A DNA stretch of 64,000 nt from Nissolia schottii (Eukaryota; Streptophyta; Magnoliopsida; Fabales; Fabaceae): contig QANU01086265.1 of assembly GCA_003254905.1 (NCBI GenBank), forward strand, positions 498,117 through 562,116, in the 5' to 3' direction. The notes under the pieces were generated by a model. That model had not been told where the DNA came from, did not search any database, and saw only the letters and a program-made list of their open reading frames with translations. The position numbers and the translations under genes were made by a program. Shown piece by piece: positions 34,401-49,578 of this stretch (position 1 is its first letter; the number at the start of each line of letters is the position of its first letter).

Positions 34401-34610
34401 ACTAGTGCCAAGCTTTTTTTATGACAAATTTTAAATAACTGACAAGAAATGGTGGTTGATATTGCACAGAATAAAATTATAAATGAAAGAGTACGATTAT
34501 CTGAGCTCAAGCCACAAGCTTCTCCTTTGGATTCCAGACCTGAGGAGGATCGTGTAACTCCACCAAGGGCATCATCCCAAGCTCAGTTCCTTTCAAGTTT
34601 TGAGCGATAG
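19401..34610 (+). CDS. POK2-like (KIN12): Kinesin-12 family protein, POK1/POK2 (KIN-12C/D) type
   Basis: Plus-end microtubule motor of the phragmoplast-orienting kinesin type, which marks the division plane and works in the phragmoplast. The 37 exons I traced join in frame to 2,898 codons plus stop: 19401-20057, 20157-20312, 20408-20491, 21038-21157, 21274-21387, 21466-21558, 21703-21863, 21954-22028, 22132-22219, 22301-22359, 22454-22517, 22614-22679, 22761-22949, 23161-23265, 23350-23585, 23672-23741, 23828-23890, 25180-25224, 25318-25397, 25520-25568, 25847-27514, 27629-28039, 28267-30693, 31198-31305, 31391-31512, 31654-31741, 31828-31902, 32090-32332, 32422-32517, 32740-32814, 32891-32949, 33022-33163, 33240-33350, 33716-33886, 34109-34174, 34266-34385, 34470-34610. 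A Ser/Pro-rich head (1-219) precedes the motor (about 220-557): P-loop GQTGSGKT (298-305), switch [10 protein letters not shown] (421-429), switch II DLAGSER (456-462). The rest is coiled coil. The length favours POK2 (about 2,800 aa) over shorter KIN-12A/B. Confidence 0.93.
20857..20896 (+). repeat. Perfect 15-bp hairpin in kinesin intron 3
   Basis: ATGGCTAAAGTGAGC at 20,857-20,871 is followed after 10 bases by its exact complement GCTCACTTTAGCCAT at 20,882-20,896. In the transcript it would form a strong short stem-loop. It may be a tiny MITE remnant; nothing shows a function. Confidence 0.75.
23991..24155. mobile_element. Small MITE in kinesin intron 17 (AAATACTTGGATGCT ends)
   Basis: Perfect 15-bp terminal inverted repeats: AAATACTTGGATGCT at 23,991-24,005 and AGCATCCAAGTATTT at 24,141-24,155. 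An inner block (AACCATTGATTATTAAC) is shared with the copy in intron 34. No coding sequence. The 1,289-bp host intron (23,891-25,179) is far longer than its neighbours and very AT-rich. Confidence 0.7.
29395..29949 (+). repeat. In-frame tandem duplication in the kinesin rod (91 and 94 residues)
   Basis: Unit 1 (29,395-29,667, residues 1928-2018) and unit 2 (29,668-29,949, residues 2019-2112) each run from KEVEVS-LK-EVQ through LLMELNQ, IEFLKDV and GELVEVKEA to DYDKV-GD-IEK. The DNA is clearly similar across the whole unit and unit 2 has three extra residues at NAL. Both units lie in exon 23 and keep the reading frame, so the rod is simply lengthened. Confidence 0.85.
33927..34051. mobile_element. 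Second copy of the same MITE family, kinesin intron 34
   Basis: AATACTTGCATG at 33,928-33,939 pairs exactly with CATGCAAGTATT at 34,040-34,051, and the inside holds ATCAACCATTGATTTGAA like the intron 17 copy. The element is about 125 bp and non-coding. Confidence 0.65.
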
Positions 34611-34687
34611 CAAAGCGTGCTTGCTTTCATGTAGCTAGTATTTATATTTTGTTTGTCATTCACGCTATATTCTTTGATTATCGTGTA

Positions 34688-34693
34688 AATAAA
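34688..34693 (+). terminator. Candidate polyadenylation signal of the KIN-12 gene
   Basis: AATAAA lies 78 bp past the stop codon, after a T-rich stretch containing TTTGTTTGTCATT. This spacing is usual for plant near-upstream signals. Not confirmed by transcript data. Confidence 0.5.
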
Positions 34694-34699
34694 ATGTAT

Positions 34700-35726
34700 G
34701 TACAGTTAAATTAAAAATTACATGTTAATATTATTATGATGATGTTTTTCTTTCTTTTGATTTTCTGTTTTGTCTCGTGTGTGTTTCCATATTCGCACCA
34801 TTTAGCTAAACTCTTTTCATAATTACCATATTATCAGTAAATAATATAAAAAAAAGACCTTTTACTAAAGATATTGACAAGGTATTTTCACTTTTTTTTT
34901 TCCTGTGCATCTTGGTATTCACTATCTGGCATCTTGGTATTCACCATAAAATATTTTTTTATTCATGAGTAAAGGTTGAACTTGTACCTCATAGTCAAGA
35001 AAGAAGAGAAAAAAAAAAAAACAAACTAGCACAAATAATCTATTTGAATGAATTAATTATAAATATTTGTTATAGGAAATGAAATTTTTTTATGGTAAAA
35101 ATTGTCATGAGAGATAAAGACACCATTAAATTAAATTTATAAAAATTAAAATTTATATTAGACTGAACCCCAAGCGTAAAATAAAACAAGAAATATATTA
35201 TTCTAATATAGATGTGATTACAAATTACAATACAATATTCCTACTTATAAGCCAAAAACATAATAATTATAACATAACGCCTCTAACACCACTAAGAATT
35301 GAATTTCTGATTAGTCAGAATAATCTCTCTGAGTCACACACACAACAAATGCAAATGCGATTGGCGGCACCTTTGTGAACCCCTACAGCCTCTCTAAGTG
35401 TGAGATCGAACGAGGTGTGAAATCTACTATGCGCCACCATTGTCCAAATTGTTTGTAATATTAGCGTTGCCGTGTAACTATTGAGGAATTTGCCCAGGCA
35501 GGAGGCACCGCAACTTGGAGTGGGAGTAGACTGTGCCGTCCGCTAGGGTTGCCGCTGAACCCCCAAGCTTGGAAGAAAGTCAAACCTTCTCTTTGTTTCA
35601 CTCGCATTATTGCAAGCTTCACTGATTCTTTTTTAGGTAACAGGCCCCTTTCTTCTTCTTTGGCTTCAATCTACGCATATTTTCAGCTAATTTTCCTGTC
35701 TGATCCCAAACCTCGCCACTCAGAAA
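34700..35726. other. Spacer between kinesin and ArgC genes, with ArgC upstream region
   Basis: AT-rich to about 35,300, with a direct repeat of GCATCTTGGTATTCAC at about 34,908 and 34,930. From about 35,340 the composition becomes balanced and leads into the reductase 5' leader. I see no separate gene. No clear TATA box could be assigned to the reductase. Confidence 0.45.
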
Positions 35727-39227
<3,501 letters not shown>

Positions 39228-41043
39228 GATGATTAGTTTATCTTCTCCAACAAGGGTAATCCTAAGATTTGATTTCTGTCACATTGTTTTGCCGAAACCA
39301 TGAAGGGTTCTCTTTTTAAAATTTCAGTAGTTTCGGCAGCATCAAGGGTGTTGATAACACGTTGAGGGAGCTGGCATGCAATTCTTTCAGGATGGCCTTT
39401 TCTAATGTTAAACTTTTGGTGGATTGTATGTTATCTCTCTTCATCTCATGTTGCTTTGACAGCTGAGACATTTATTTCGATGCATCTTCTTGATTTATAC
39501 CCTTGTGATGTTGTGGTGGTTAAACCTACAGTTGATTCCACAGTGAAAATTCATGAGCATGTTGCATTTTGGTGCCCTATTGATCTTTGGATTATCATAG
39601 AAAGAATTATGTCTTGACAGGTTAAATTGAAAAAACACAATTGAATGTGGATGCTAAATTAGAAATTAAACTAGAAGTTTGGATGTGCCATACAGATACA
39701 TAAAAAAGAGCAAAGTTGGAGCTTCAGCACTGTAATTAGGGTTTTTGACGAATTATGGTGATGGTTAGATGAAAAGTAATGGCACATTGTGTTAAATATT
39801 GTGGCTGTCAAGTATCTGGTTAAGTTAAATACATATGCAAACTAAAGAGATGAGAAGTGGCTTCAATCTATCTATTGGATTAGAGATATACTAAGGATGA
39901 TGGTTACAGTTGATAAGAAAAGGCTCTAAGTTCACCCGAACTTTTAATTATTAATAAAAAAAGTTGCCAACTACTTATGACCGAAAAGCCCCTAGCACAT
40001 GTGCCCAAAGCAAAAAGCAGATCAAACTTTCTATCCTTAAAATATTATGATTGAGCTTTTTTCTTTTTTAATTTTGTGGTGGGAGCAAAGATCCAATTTT
40101 TCACGGATTGCCTATGAGTATGACTATACAGATCACTTTAGAAAGCAAATTGTTATGGGCGACTTATCCTTGTCCCTCTCTAATCAATTGACACCATGCC
40201 CCTTGGATGATCGTCGCCTTTACAAAGAAAGATGGCTCTCTTTCAAGAGAAAAGAGGAAGCACTCGTCACGAGTGATACCATAATCCAATTTGATTGATT
40301 AGACACAAACTTCAGCATAAGTTCCAACTTTTCTTTAGTCATGTGAGGTGCAGTGTAGGTCAGGTAAAGGGTCCCATTGTTCGTTTAGAATTTTAGGTAT
40401 CCAAATTTCAAAGACCTAGGAGTGGTGTGAAGAATGTGTAGCTTGTAGAACAAGATAGGTAAACTCCTCAACCTGTGGTGGAAGGGAAGCCACAGTACAG
40501 TCCCATTAGTAGTGGAGTCCATCTCTGTATATCTATGACTCAACCTAGTATGAATTCATAGAGAAAGGGATGAAAAACAAGAGAAAAGAAAATGTGATTA
40601 AAAATCATCTACAAAAACAAATCTTGTTCTTTCATTGTATGTTTCAAATTCTTACCAAAGGCAAAGGTTATTAAATTTTGAACACGCCACAAAACCTCCA
40701 AACTTTTGAACAGTGAGACGTGAGGAAGAAATACCATATATTTGATATGACAAGCGCCAAGTGTTAAAGAAAAAAGCATGTGTTGAGAGGTAAAGAATAC
40801 TACCAATTGAGATGGTAATAAAACAATAACGCAGCTCTCAATACAAAGCAGCATGTAAATAAGAAAGATCATATAAAACAGAACGAACTTAAATACAAGC
40901 AAGATGGATTCTCTATATTAAGAAAAATTCAATCAACAGAATCTTTCCATGTAACAAAGTGAAATCTTTTTCCACTAAACAAAGCAGGGCATAACATTTT
41001 AATTGAGACCCCCCCCATAAGCCAATCATGGTCTTCTTGCAGC
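39228..41043. other. Region between convergent ArgC and SnRK2 genes
   Basis: Begins with the reductase 3' UTR and ends with the kinase 3' UTR, the two genes converging. No further gene or RNA is recognised. An open frame at 40,047-40,298 (+) and another at 40,609-40,902 (-) show no family I know and have chance-like composition. Confidence 0.5.
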
Positions 41044-43673
41044 TTACATAGCATAAACAATTTCTCCGCTGCTATCGATATCGAGGTCAGGATCAGTGTC
41101 TAGGTCCTCCTCCATGTCGTCGTCAATGTCCAAGCTACCGGTGAGATACTGGTTGAGGGACTGGCTTCCAGCTGGAGGGATCATAGCCTCATTTATTATC
41201 TGCATGATTTCTTCAATGCTTTGCATTGGTTGATCAGGCTCCTCAAACTGGTTGCTCATTGTGTCCCCGTCCACGAGATCAGCTGGAAGGTTCTTCAAAA
41301 ACCACTCGTGGTTTCTAATCTCAGGAATAGTTATTCTCTGTTTTAAAACAGACATTAGTTTTCAAATGAAATGTTAGTGCCATCAACCTTCACACACAGA
41401 AAAAGGAGAAGAGAAGTAAGTAGCAGAATTGCACATTAATACAATTAAAATTCCATTTCAATTCAACTCCCCAAAGGGAAAATATAGGGTGCGTTTGTTT
41501 GCGCATTTTTATAGAAGCAGAAAATATAATCATACTTTAAGTTTCGGCGAAAATAATAATAATTAATAATAAAAAAAAAACAACTGACCTTTGCCGGATC
41601 AGCAACAAAAATCCTTGAGATCAGATGCTGGCATTCAGGAGATATGTGAACATAGTCAGGAATTGAGTACTGAACATTTAAAATTCTCTGCAAGCAAAAT
41701 CCAACCAACAGTTTAGGAAAACAAGTTCCATCAAATTACCAGATTAAATGAAGAAAAGGAGCAATGGTTTACATGTATTGTCTTGCGGAAATTTTTAGGT
41801 TCCTCTGGATCCTCAAAAGGATAAGCACCCACCAACATTACATATAAGGTCACCCCACAAGACCACACATCTGCAATCTGAGCCATAGTTCAGTGACAAC
41901 ATTAGTACACAGCAATAGTAAATAAGAAAAAGCTAGCCTGAATGAAGCCCTCACGCACGGAACCTAGTAGCACACAGCCTACGAGTTTATTCAGGTGAAA
42001 CCTAGTAGCAAGGACTTTCATGGAGCCTAAGTTGTTATTATGCATAAAAATATGTATAAACTAATAGTATAAAGAAAAAGGAAACCGAGGTCTAAGTTAG
42101 CTACCACCATAAACAAAATATGTAAAAACATAGAAGCTAATTAAAGAACATATTTCTTGAAAAAAATCAGAATGTTACTAGTTGGACGAATTTTCCCCAG
42201 GCGATAAAGTTACCTTGCCATCATATTCCTTCTTAAGCAAAACTTCAGGAGCGATGTATGCAGGGGTGCCAACTGTAGATTTTGGTTGTGAATGTAGCAC
42301 TGAGGACTGGAAAAGTAAGACAACCAAGATGCATAGGTATATCACAAATTACTCCGCCAAAGACAAAGGAAAATAAAGAAACTTGCTTGATCTTGGACTT
42401 GGAGAAACCTACAAACTCAATAAACTATCTAAACAATGGCCAGTTAAAACTTGAGTGCCACAATCTGGAATGCAAGTACCTCCAACCATCTCAATAGATA
42501 AAGAGCAATATAAATAAACAACTTTACCTTCGAATAGCCAAAATCACAAATCTTCAAACGAGGAGCAGGACTACCATCCAATAATGTGTTTTCCAACTTC
42601 AAGTCACGATGGCATACTTGCTTTATTAAAGAAGACAAAAGAAAGATTCAAGTCAGATATATCATTACATCTTCTTGTCAGCAAAATACACAATAGAAGA
42701 AGAGTAAGGACTAAATGAGCCGAACTTATGTACCATTGCATGACAGTAGCTAACCCCAGATATAAGTTGTTGGAAGAAGAATCGTGCCTGCAGCGCAACA
42801 TAGTAGGTGTTAAAGGTATCTGCAGCAGCACTATACAAATGGTTGAATGCAACAGATAGGAACCTCATCCTCACTGAACCGCCCTGCATTGCATATTCGC
42901 TCGAATAGTTCTCCTCCAGAAGCATATTCCATCACGATAGCCAAATGCGTTGGGGTCAATATAACCTATATTCACATCATCAAGGGACAAATTAAAACAT
43001 TTCTAGGATATCTAGGAAGAAAGTAAATAAGACATTGGGAGTGATATACAGACCTCCTTGAACCTGACAATATTGGGATGCCTCAGTGATCTGTGGTTTA
43101 TGATTTCCCTTTGTACATTTTCATCAATCTGTTAATGAAATAAGTATTGATTAAAGTCATTATAAATTCTACTATCAACCTCACTTTTGCAACTTTACCA
43201 ACAGAACCATCAACCGATGTCTAAAAAATTTTACATGGATCAGACCTAACTGAAAAAGGCTTTCTTTAATCATCAGATGTGCTATTAATAGTAAACAAAA
43301 AGAGCGCCAACAACAACGACACTCAATGGGGTCAACTACATCTACATGTACTAAACAACGCCATACAAAAAGGGTGCCAACTTCAGCCAATTTTTCTTTG
43401 GGACTCAAAGTCCATCCAAATTCCAAAGACAATAAAGACATAAAGCAGGGGAAAAAAATTACAAGCAAGAAAAGGTAACATAACATACATGAAACCAAGA
43501 TGCATACAATCCCCATAAAATCACGAACAGCTATTTTACAACACCAAACCCAAAGCTATAAACAATAAACACTATGTTAATGCAGTTACAACGAAACTCG
43601 GTCATTCAAGACACATAAAACAAATTATACTTAACATGAGAAAGGAAAACCACTCACTCAGACTCAGTTGCCA

Positions 43674-43711
<38 letters not shown>

Positions 43712-43931
43712 CATGATTAGCATGCACCTCACAATTAGGAAGATAGTCACAAACCTTTTCACCTCTCTCAATATACTTGACAGCAACAAGCTCCTCGGTC
43801 TGCTTGTCCCTCATGAGCCTAGCAACCCCGAAATTGCCAGAGCCAATATCACGCACAAGCTCATAGCGATCGCTGTCATGCATGATTGGCATGTCCATTC
43901 CAGGCCCTACTGTCGCCGCAGGACGATCCAT
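41044..43931 (-). CDS. SnRK2.6-like: SnRK2 protein kinase, subclass III (OST1/SnRK2.6-like)
   Basis: Serine/threonine kinase of abscisic acid signalling; subclass III members are released from PP2C phosphatases by ABA receptors and phosphorylate ion channels and bZIP factors in guard cells and elsewhere. Nine exons on the minus strand join to 363 aa: 43755-43931, 43054-43128, 42864-42965, 42734-42787, 42528-42620, 42214-42306, 41773-41877, 41589-41687, 41044-41337. Glycine loop GSGNFG at 30-35, ATP lysine K52, catalytic HRDLK at 140-144, DFG at 162-164, activation loop with Ser173, Ser177 and Thr178 (matching OST1 Ser171, Ser175 and Thr176), then TPAYIAPE. The C-terminus has the SnRK2 box (EEIMQII) and the acidic ABA box [10 protein letters not shown] ending SGEIVYAM. 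Nine exons and 363 aa match the family (OST1 is 362). Everything is intact. Confidence 0.96.
43301..43350 (-). mobile_element. Possible RTE-type LINE or SINE 3' tail in SnRK2 intron 1
   Basis: On the minus strand: GATGTAGTTGACCCCATTGAG followed by a GTTGTTGTTGG run, a combination often seen at the 3' ends of plant RTE LINEs and some SINEs. Only about 50 bp is recognisable, so this is a weak call. Confidence 0.35.
43676..43710. repeat. (CA)n microsatellite in SnRK2 intron 1
   Basis: A pure CA run of about 30 bp lies about 45 bp inside intron 1 of the kinase gene. On the coding strand it reads (TG)n. Confidence 0.9.
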
Positions 43932-44580
43932 TCACTTCAAAACACACACACACACACACACAAAGATAACAAAAAAGAAAAAAAGAAAAAAGAGAAGCCT
44001 TTTTTATTTATGTGTATATGCAGCAGCACAGAGCAGAGGACACCCCCCCAAAAGCAAGAAGCTCAAACTCTTCACATTATTATGAATGATCCTTCTTCTC
44101 TCCCAGCAAAAATCAGAAAGAAAGGAAGAAGCAAAACAAAACCCAGGAAGTAAGGAAGAAAGGGGAGAAGAAGGAGAATAGAAAGGTGTGAGCTTTGACG
44201 TGGAGGAGTGTGAACCACTGATTTTTTTTCTGATGGGTGGGTGAAGAAAGAGAGAAGAGAAGGTAGTTTACTCGTGAAGGGTTCACCAACCCAAAAGGGT
44301 CGATTTTGCAGCGCTCTCTCTCTCTCGCTCTCTCTTTACATAAACAAATAAACAAACACACTGTCTGCGTGTAGTTGTAGTTGTGCTTTGCACAAGGGCG
44401 GTGGTTTTAGACAGATAGATAGATAGATAAGTTCGTGAATTACTCTCTCTCTGTTTAAATGCTGCTATGCTGTCTTTGTTAGTATCTTTCTATTTTTTTT
44501 TTCTTTTGTTTGTGGTTTTCAAGACCTCGGATTCATCACAGAAGAAGCAGTTTTTTCATATGAGAAGAGGGGGAAGCACC
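43932..44580 (-). promoter_or_regulatory. SnRK2 leader and proximal promoter region
   Basis: A purine/pyrimidine-rich leader with (GA)n/(CT)n at 44,314-44,335 and (GATA)n at 44,412-44,430. TGACGTGG at 44,196-44,203 carries an ACGT core of the bZIP/ABRE type, about 265 bp above the start codon; this is consistent with ABA feedback but unproven. The transcription start is not determined. Confidence 0.35.
43939..43963. repeat. (CA)n microsatellite in the SnRK2 5' UTR
   Basis: A CA run of about 22 bp starts only eight bases upstream of the kinase start codon; on the coding strand the mRNA leader reads (UG)n just before AUG. Length variation here could alter the leader. Confidence 0.85.
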
Positions 44581-47500
44581 AATGGTCAGTCTTTTTTTTT
44601 TTTTTTTTTTTTTTTTTTCATTTCATCTTGAGGTCAGAAATGCTATTTGTAGACGTTAGAAAGGGTAATAGATGATAAAATAGTGTGTTATTATATTTAT
44701 TTTATATAAGATATTCGTCAATTTATATTATATACGTTATTAGATGAAATTTTAAAGGAATTCATACTTAATAATTTAATAAAATCTAATTTAATAGTAA
44801 ATAAGTAGTGAATCGGCACAATATCTCATATAAAATGAATATAAATAATATATATTTTTTAAAATATTATATTAACAAATGTACTTAATACACTTATTAT
44901 AAAATATATTAGTTATTTCTGATACATTTATTGAAAAATTTAAAAGCTTTCCCTTTAAATGAAACATTTATATTTTAAAATTCTTAATAAATATCTTCAA
45001 GAAGCTTATTAACATTTCCCAAAAAAATAAATTATTAGAGTTCATTCATTTTTCTTATCTATTTTATCACTAAGGGACGTAGTGGTCAACTTCGTCGTTG
45101 TGTGTTTGGAGAAATGAGCTTAAGGGAAAAAAATAGAAAAGGAGAAATGGGGAAAGACCAATGAAACGTAGCATAGGCTTCCAAAGAAAATACATGAGGT
45201 TGAACAAATTAAGGAAAGAAACAAGCGAAGGTGAGGACAAGCATTGGCAGAGAAGGGCAAACGTGCTCGCGGCTTTGGTAAAGTGGAGGACAAAGACATG
45301 CTGCAAGTGCCACAACCCCATATCATGCTGCTTATGCATAACATAATAAGGATAAGAATAATTAAGAAAAGATGCATGTTCCTTAACGGATAAGAAACTA
45401 GTACGGTATAGAAATTTATCATTTTATGAGAGAGAGGGAGATATAATTTCTCAATTTAAGTTATTCTTCCTTTGAGTTGATTGACAATTTGTTTCAACAT
45501 TTTGGCGGGGCATGTTTTGCACTTAAAAAGAGGAAGTAAGGTTTCTTAGTCTTATCCTTATTGTTTGGGATGAAATACATATAAGGTTCTCTCATATGTG
45601 ATTTGTGGATAATAAGACTAGGAATACATGACATAATGAAGGGTGCACTCCTCTTTTTGTGATCCATCATTGTCAAATCGTAAAGGCTGAATTTAATGCC
45701 GATGTATGCCGAACATGGAACTGTTGAAGATATTGATGAAACTAGGTCCTATGAATTTGATGATGAGTGCTAAATATACTATATCTTCATTAAGTTTTAC
45801 TTTAAATTAAATGTTGTTAGTCATAAGTTAATTAATGACCGAAGAAATATCTCACTGTTAATAGTGTAATATTTGATCACCACATAAAATGTAAATGATA
45901 TGTTGTATATATGCAAGTTTTTGTTATTATGAATATGTCGTGGAAAAACATTGGGATGGACACGTGGAAATGATGGCATGCAGTAACTTGCTTGATTCTT
46001 GGGTTGAGTGTGAGCCTCTCAAGATAAACGGAGAAGTTTGCAAGTTGTAGAATAAACTTTTTTGATTAATGATACTTTCATGGCATATTCTATTCTTACA
46101 ATTCTGTTTTTAAAAAATGTTTAAAAAATAATAAATAGAATTAGGTTTCATTTAATGACTTACGTGACACATTGTAACTGTTTTATGAAAACTATAGTTA
46201 TGAAAGGACTATATATTTTCTACCCCCGTTCTCCCATTAATCAATTTTTTCTGATGATTCTCTCTTTAATCAATTATATATTATCTTTATATATGTGCGC
46301 CTTTTAAAATAATTATAAAATTAATCAAACCCTTAACGTAACCCTTTCAATAACGTAATTAAATTACTTACACATGATCAATTGGAACGATGAAATACTC
46401 TTTTTTGTGATCATAAAAAGATGATTCTTGTGTCTTAGAAAACAATTCTAATTAATTTGGTTCCTTCTATGTAATTTTGCATGAGGTTACCGGCGTTGAA
46501 AATCTTGCTTGTCTCTTAAGGGCGAAGGCTTAGACGCTCCAAACATCTTAAGATATGTGATGCACTTTGTTAAAAAAATTAGGTGTATCATGGTCCATTA
46601 GGTTATTATGGTAATTACATATATCATCTGTCACTCCTCTCTCCTCCACCCCGTCCCTTTCTCCTCCTCCTCCTCCTCCTCCTCCACAAAGGCCATCCCT
46701 CTGTCCCAGCTTTGTTGTCGGCCGACATTCCACCACATATTTGGACTCTTTTTCTCTGTCTCAACTCTAATAGCAAAGAATAATTTTCTCACCGTAACTA
46801 AGTTAGACATAATATTTTTCTGTCTTTAGGAATGAGGATCGAATTCTCAACTTCACAATTAAAGAATAAGATGAGTTATCTCCACTACATTTCTTGCAAT
46901 TTTTAATTATGTACGATATCGTATACTGATCGTAGCAGGTCGAACTGGATAAAAAAATAATATGTAACTGCAGGGTGATGATCAAATCATAAATTAAAAT
47001 AGTGAGTGTTTCCCATCATAATTTCCCCATTAGAAACAGCACAAAAGTAGCAAGAAAAAGTCGCCCCCAGTAACTTCGTTTCTGCTCGTCTCATATCCAT
47101 TTTAGCAAGCAAGTCCATTGGAGGTAGACAAAACCCGACTATCATATTATCCTATTAGTATTATCATATAACAATGTACTATCATCTATATTAATTAAAT
47201 AGCAGAACTTTTTTCCACCTTTGCTTTTGAAGAATTTTTTTTTTCAAATTTTACTAAATTTTTTTTATTAGATCCCACTAAATATTTTTTTACATTTTTA
47301 GTATTTTTTTCACATCTAAGATAAAATTATCTAGAACTTATAAAAATTAAAAATTTCTAACTGAAATTTGAAATTGATTCTCTAAAATAATATTTTTAAA
47401 TTCAAATTTTAGGAATTTCTTAGCAATAAAAATAAATACTATTTAATTTTGTTATAAAAAGTAATTCTTTAAATCTTAATATATTTTCAAAAATATTATC

Positions 47501-49340
47501 ATATACTTAAAAAAATATCTTNCTACATACTATGCTTTCAACTGTCGTTGTCTATAAAAGGTTAAAATGATATTATGTCAATTCAATTTGATAATTCTTA
47601 AGCAATTATAGTCACAAATATATGAGATTTATTATGATTAGATTCACCATGAACCACATACTTAACACTTAGTATCATTATTTAAAAATTGTTAAATTAA
47701 ATTTTCATAATAACATGACTCTACACAAAAATATATCAATCCCATTTGTCTCCTTTTTTCTTTGTGAACATAAATGTAAGAGACACTGCTCTTAAAATCT
47801 TAGATATTGATTATTAAGTGTTATCCTCTCTCACAACAAGTTCGATTTCAAAATATCAGACTTAGGAGGATTCTAACATGGGTCAGGGCACTTGCTAAGA
47901 CCATTTTGGTCTAGGGCAAAATATAAGAACTTCAAAAAATTGAGGGACCAAGTAGTACAAAATATTTTCTAACATAAAATATATTTTCACCCTCAACCTT
48001 CTCAACTCTCCTCTCCTCTCCACTGCTGCAAACCCGATTCCCTTCTTTGTTTCTCTTACTTGTCTCCCACCTCTTTCCAGAGATCTGCTTCTTCTTTCAC
48101 TTCGGTGACACCACCACCACCACAACATTTGTTGCTGTTGATGAATGCCAGGGTTTTGGAGGCGTGAGGGCCACCTCCTTCCACCCCTTTAGTGCCACCA
48201 GCCCCCTGCAACCCCCAACCACCGTTGTGACCATTACACGGCCCACCACCCACAACCCTTTTGTATTTTTTTATGGTTTGATTGCGCTGCACGTGTTTGA
48301 TAAAATGCTATAAAAGATTGAATTTCTTCACGTTCCAGTGGTTGTAAGGCATCTTCTTCTTCGGAGACTTTGTCAGCGGTGGGATTAGTAGTGCCATGTG
48401 CAATGGGGGGCGCGGCGTTGGGACAAAGGGAACAGTGGCTATGGTATATGATCCATAAGAGGGACAATTATGAAAAAAATGGTAAATCAAATAAAAATGT
48501 TGTCACCATAAATTTGGATTAACATTAACTAATAACCCAACTAATTATTCAATTATCAAACTAATTATAATTTGGATTTAAATTATTACCACCCATAAAA
48601 ATTGAATAATTATCTAAAGAGCATGTTACAATATCACAATTTTGTTTTCATAAATTTTAGGGTCAAAAATAATAATTGAAATTTTATTATATAAACTATC
48701 CAATAAAAAATTAACAGATAAAACACTTGGAGCAATTTAGATCAGATAAACACTTGGTCCATTTCAGATAGCACCTCAAACTTGTGTCATCTTTCTTTCT
48801 CACGGAGTGTCAATCTACTTACCAAGTGTTGAAAAACTTGTTTATCATTATGATAATATTAGGTACATAATATTTTCACACCGACTTCTCCACAAACTAC
48901 TGATAATATTGTATTTGAGTTTAGGTAGCTTTTTTTATATAAAAAAAGAAAATTAAAATCTGATGAAACCTCATCAATAATCGACACGTCATTTCTCAGT
49001 CACCTCATCATAAGTACTAAGCGTTATTATTCCCAGTGGAACACACTTGTGTTGGAAATACTTACTCCAATGTTTATGACCCTTTAATCATTAGGGCTTG
49101 ACTTCGAATATTTAACAAAAGAAAAATCACTCCATGAATTCACATCACTACATTTTCCATTTTTTTTTTTTAAAAAATCAAAATTTTTTCTTTTCTCTTT
49201 TGGGCACGTGATGAAAGATCATTCCTTTCCAGCCAACAACTTTGAAGACTGGTCAGTTTGTAAATTGTGGGTTTTTGTTGCCATTACAGCCCATCTTTGT
49301 TTTTGGTCCATTACAAACACAACTAATGCCAAAGCGTTAC
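44581..49340. other. Long AT-rich intergenic region, no gene supported
   Basis: Contains a T-run of about 30 bases at 44,590-44,620, a (CTC)n run at about 46,662-46,685, an (ACC)n run at about 48,111-48,122 and one ambiguous base at 47,522. A more GC-rich patch at 47,880-48,470 has Thr/Pro-rich frames on both strands (for example + 48,047-48,313) but no start context, introns or family signature, so I do not call a gene there. Confidence 0.5.
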
Positions 49341-49578
49341 AAACTTGGGCCGACTCAATGGGTTTTCTTGTAATTGATCCAATATGTTTGGGCCTATGAG
49401 GGCCAGATCCATTTTTGGCTGGTCAGTGGCGGTTTATTTCCCGCCATCATCGCGCTCAATCATCAGCATTGAAGCATAGCAGAGCTCAAGAGCTTCGTTT
49501 CAATTTCAACCTTTTTTTTCTTCTCCGCCCAAAACCCTAACCCTAACAAGTTCAACTTGTTGTTGTTCTTCTTCTTCA
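49340..49578 (+). promoter_or_regulatory. Retained promoter of the OTP51-like pseudogene
   Basis: Two TTGGGCC motifs (about 49,346 and 49,388, site II type), an E2F-type TTTCCCGC at 49,437-49,444 and a telo-box AAACCCTAA at 49,532-49,540 precede the gene remnant. Site II plus telo-box is a common arrangement in nuclear genes for organelle RNA metabolism. It suggests the copy arose by DNA duplication with its promoter, or is the original locus in decay. Confidence 0.5.

Noticed and set aside
40047..40298. 83-residue + frame between ArgC and SnRK2
   Set aside because: No family or conserved pattern, and it lies in the shared 3' region of two convergent genes.
43668..44153. 161-residue + frame opposite SnRK2 exon 1
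   Set aside because: It starts in the (CA)n microsatellite, runs antisense to a well-supported kinase exon and ends in low-complexity sequence.
45161..45346. 61-residue + frame rich in Lys, Arg and Cys
   Set aside because: Short and isolated, with no recognisable domain; the opposite strand is equally open.
48047..48490. Thr/Pro-rich frames on both strands
   Set aside because: Both strands are open because of local base composition and an (ACC)n run; no family, introns or start context supports a gene.
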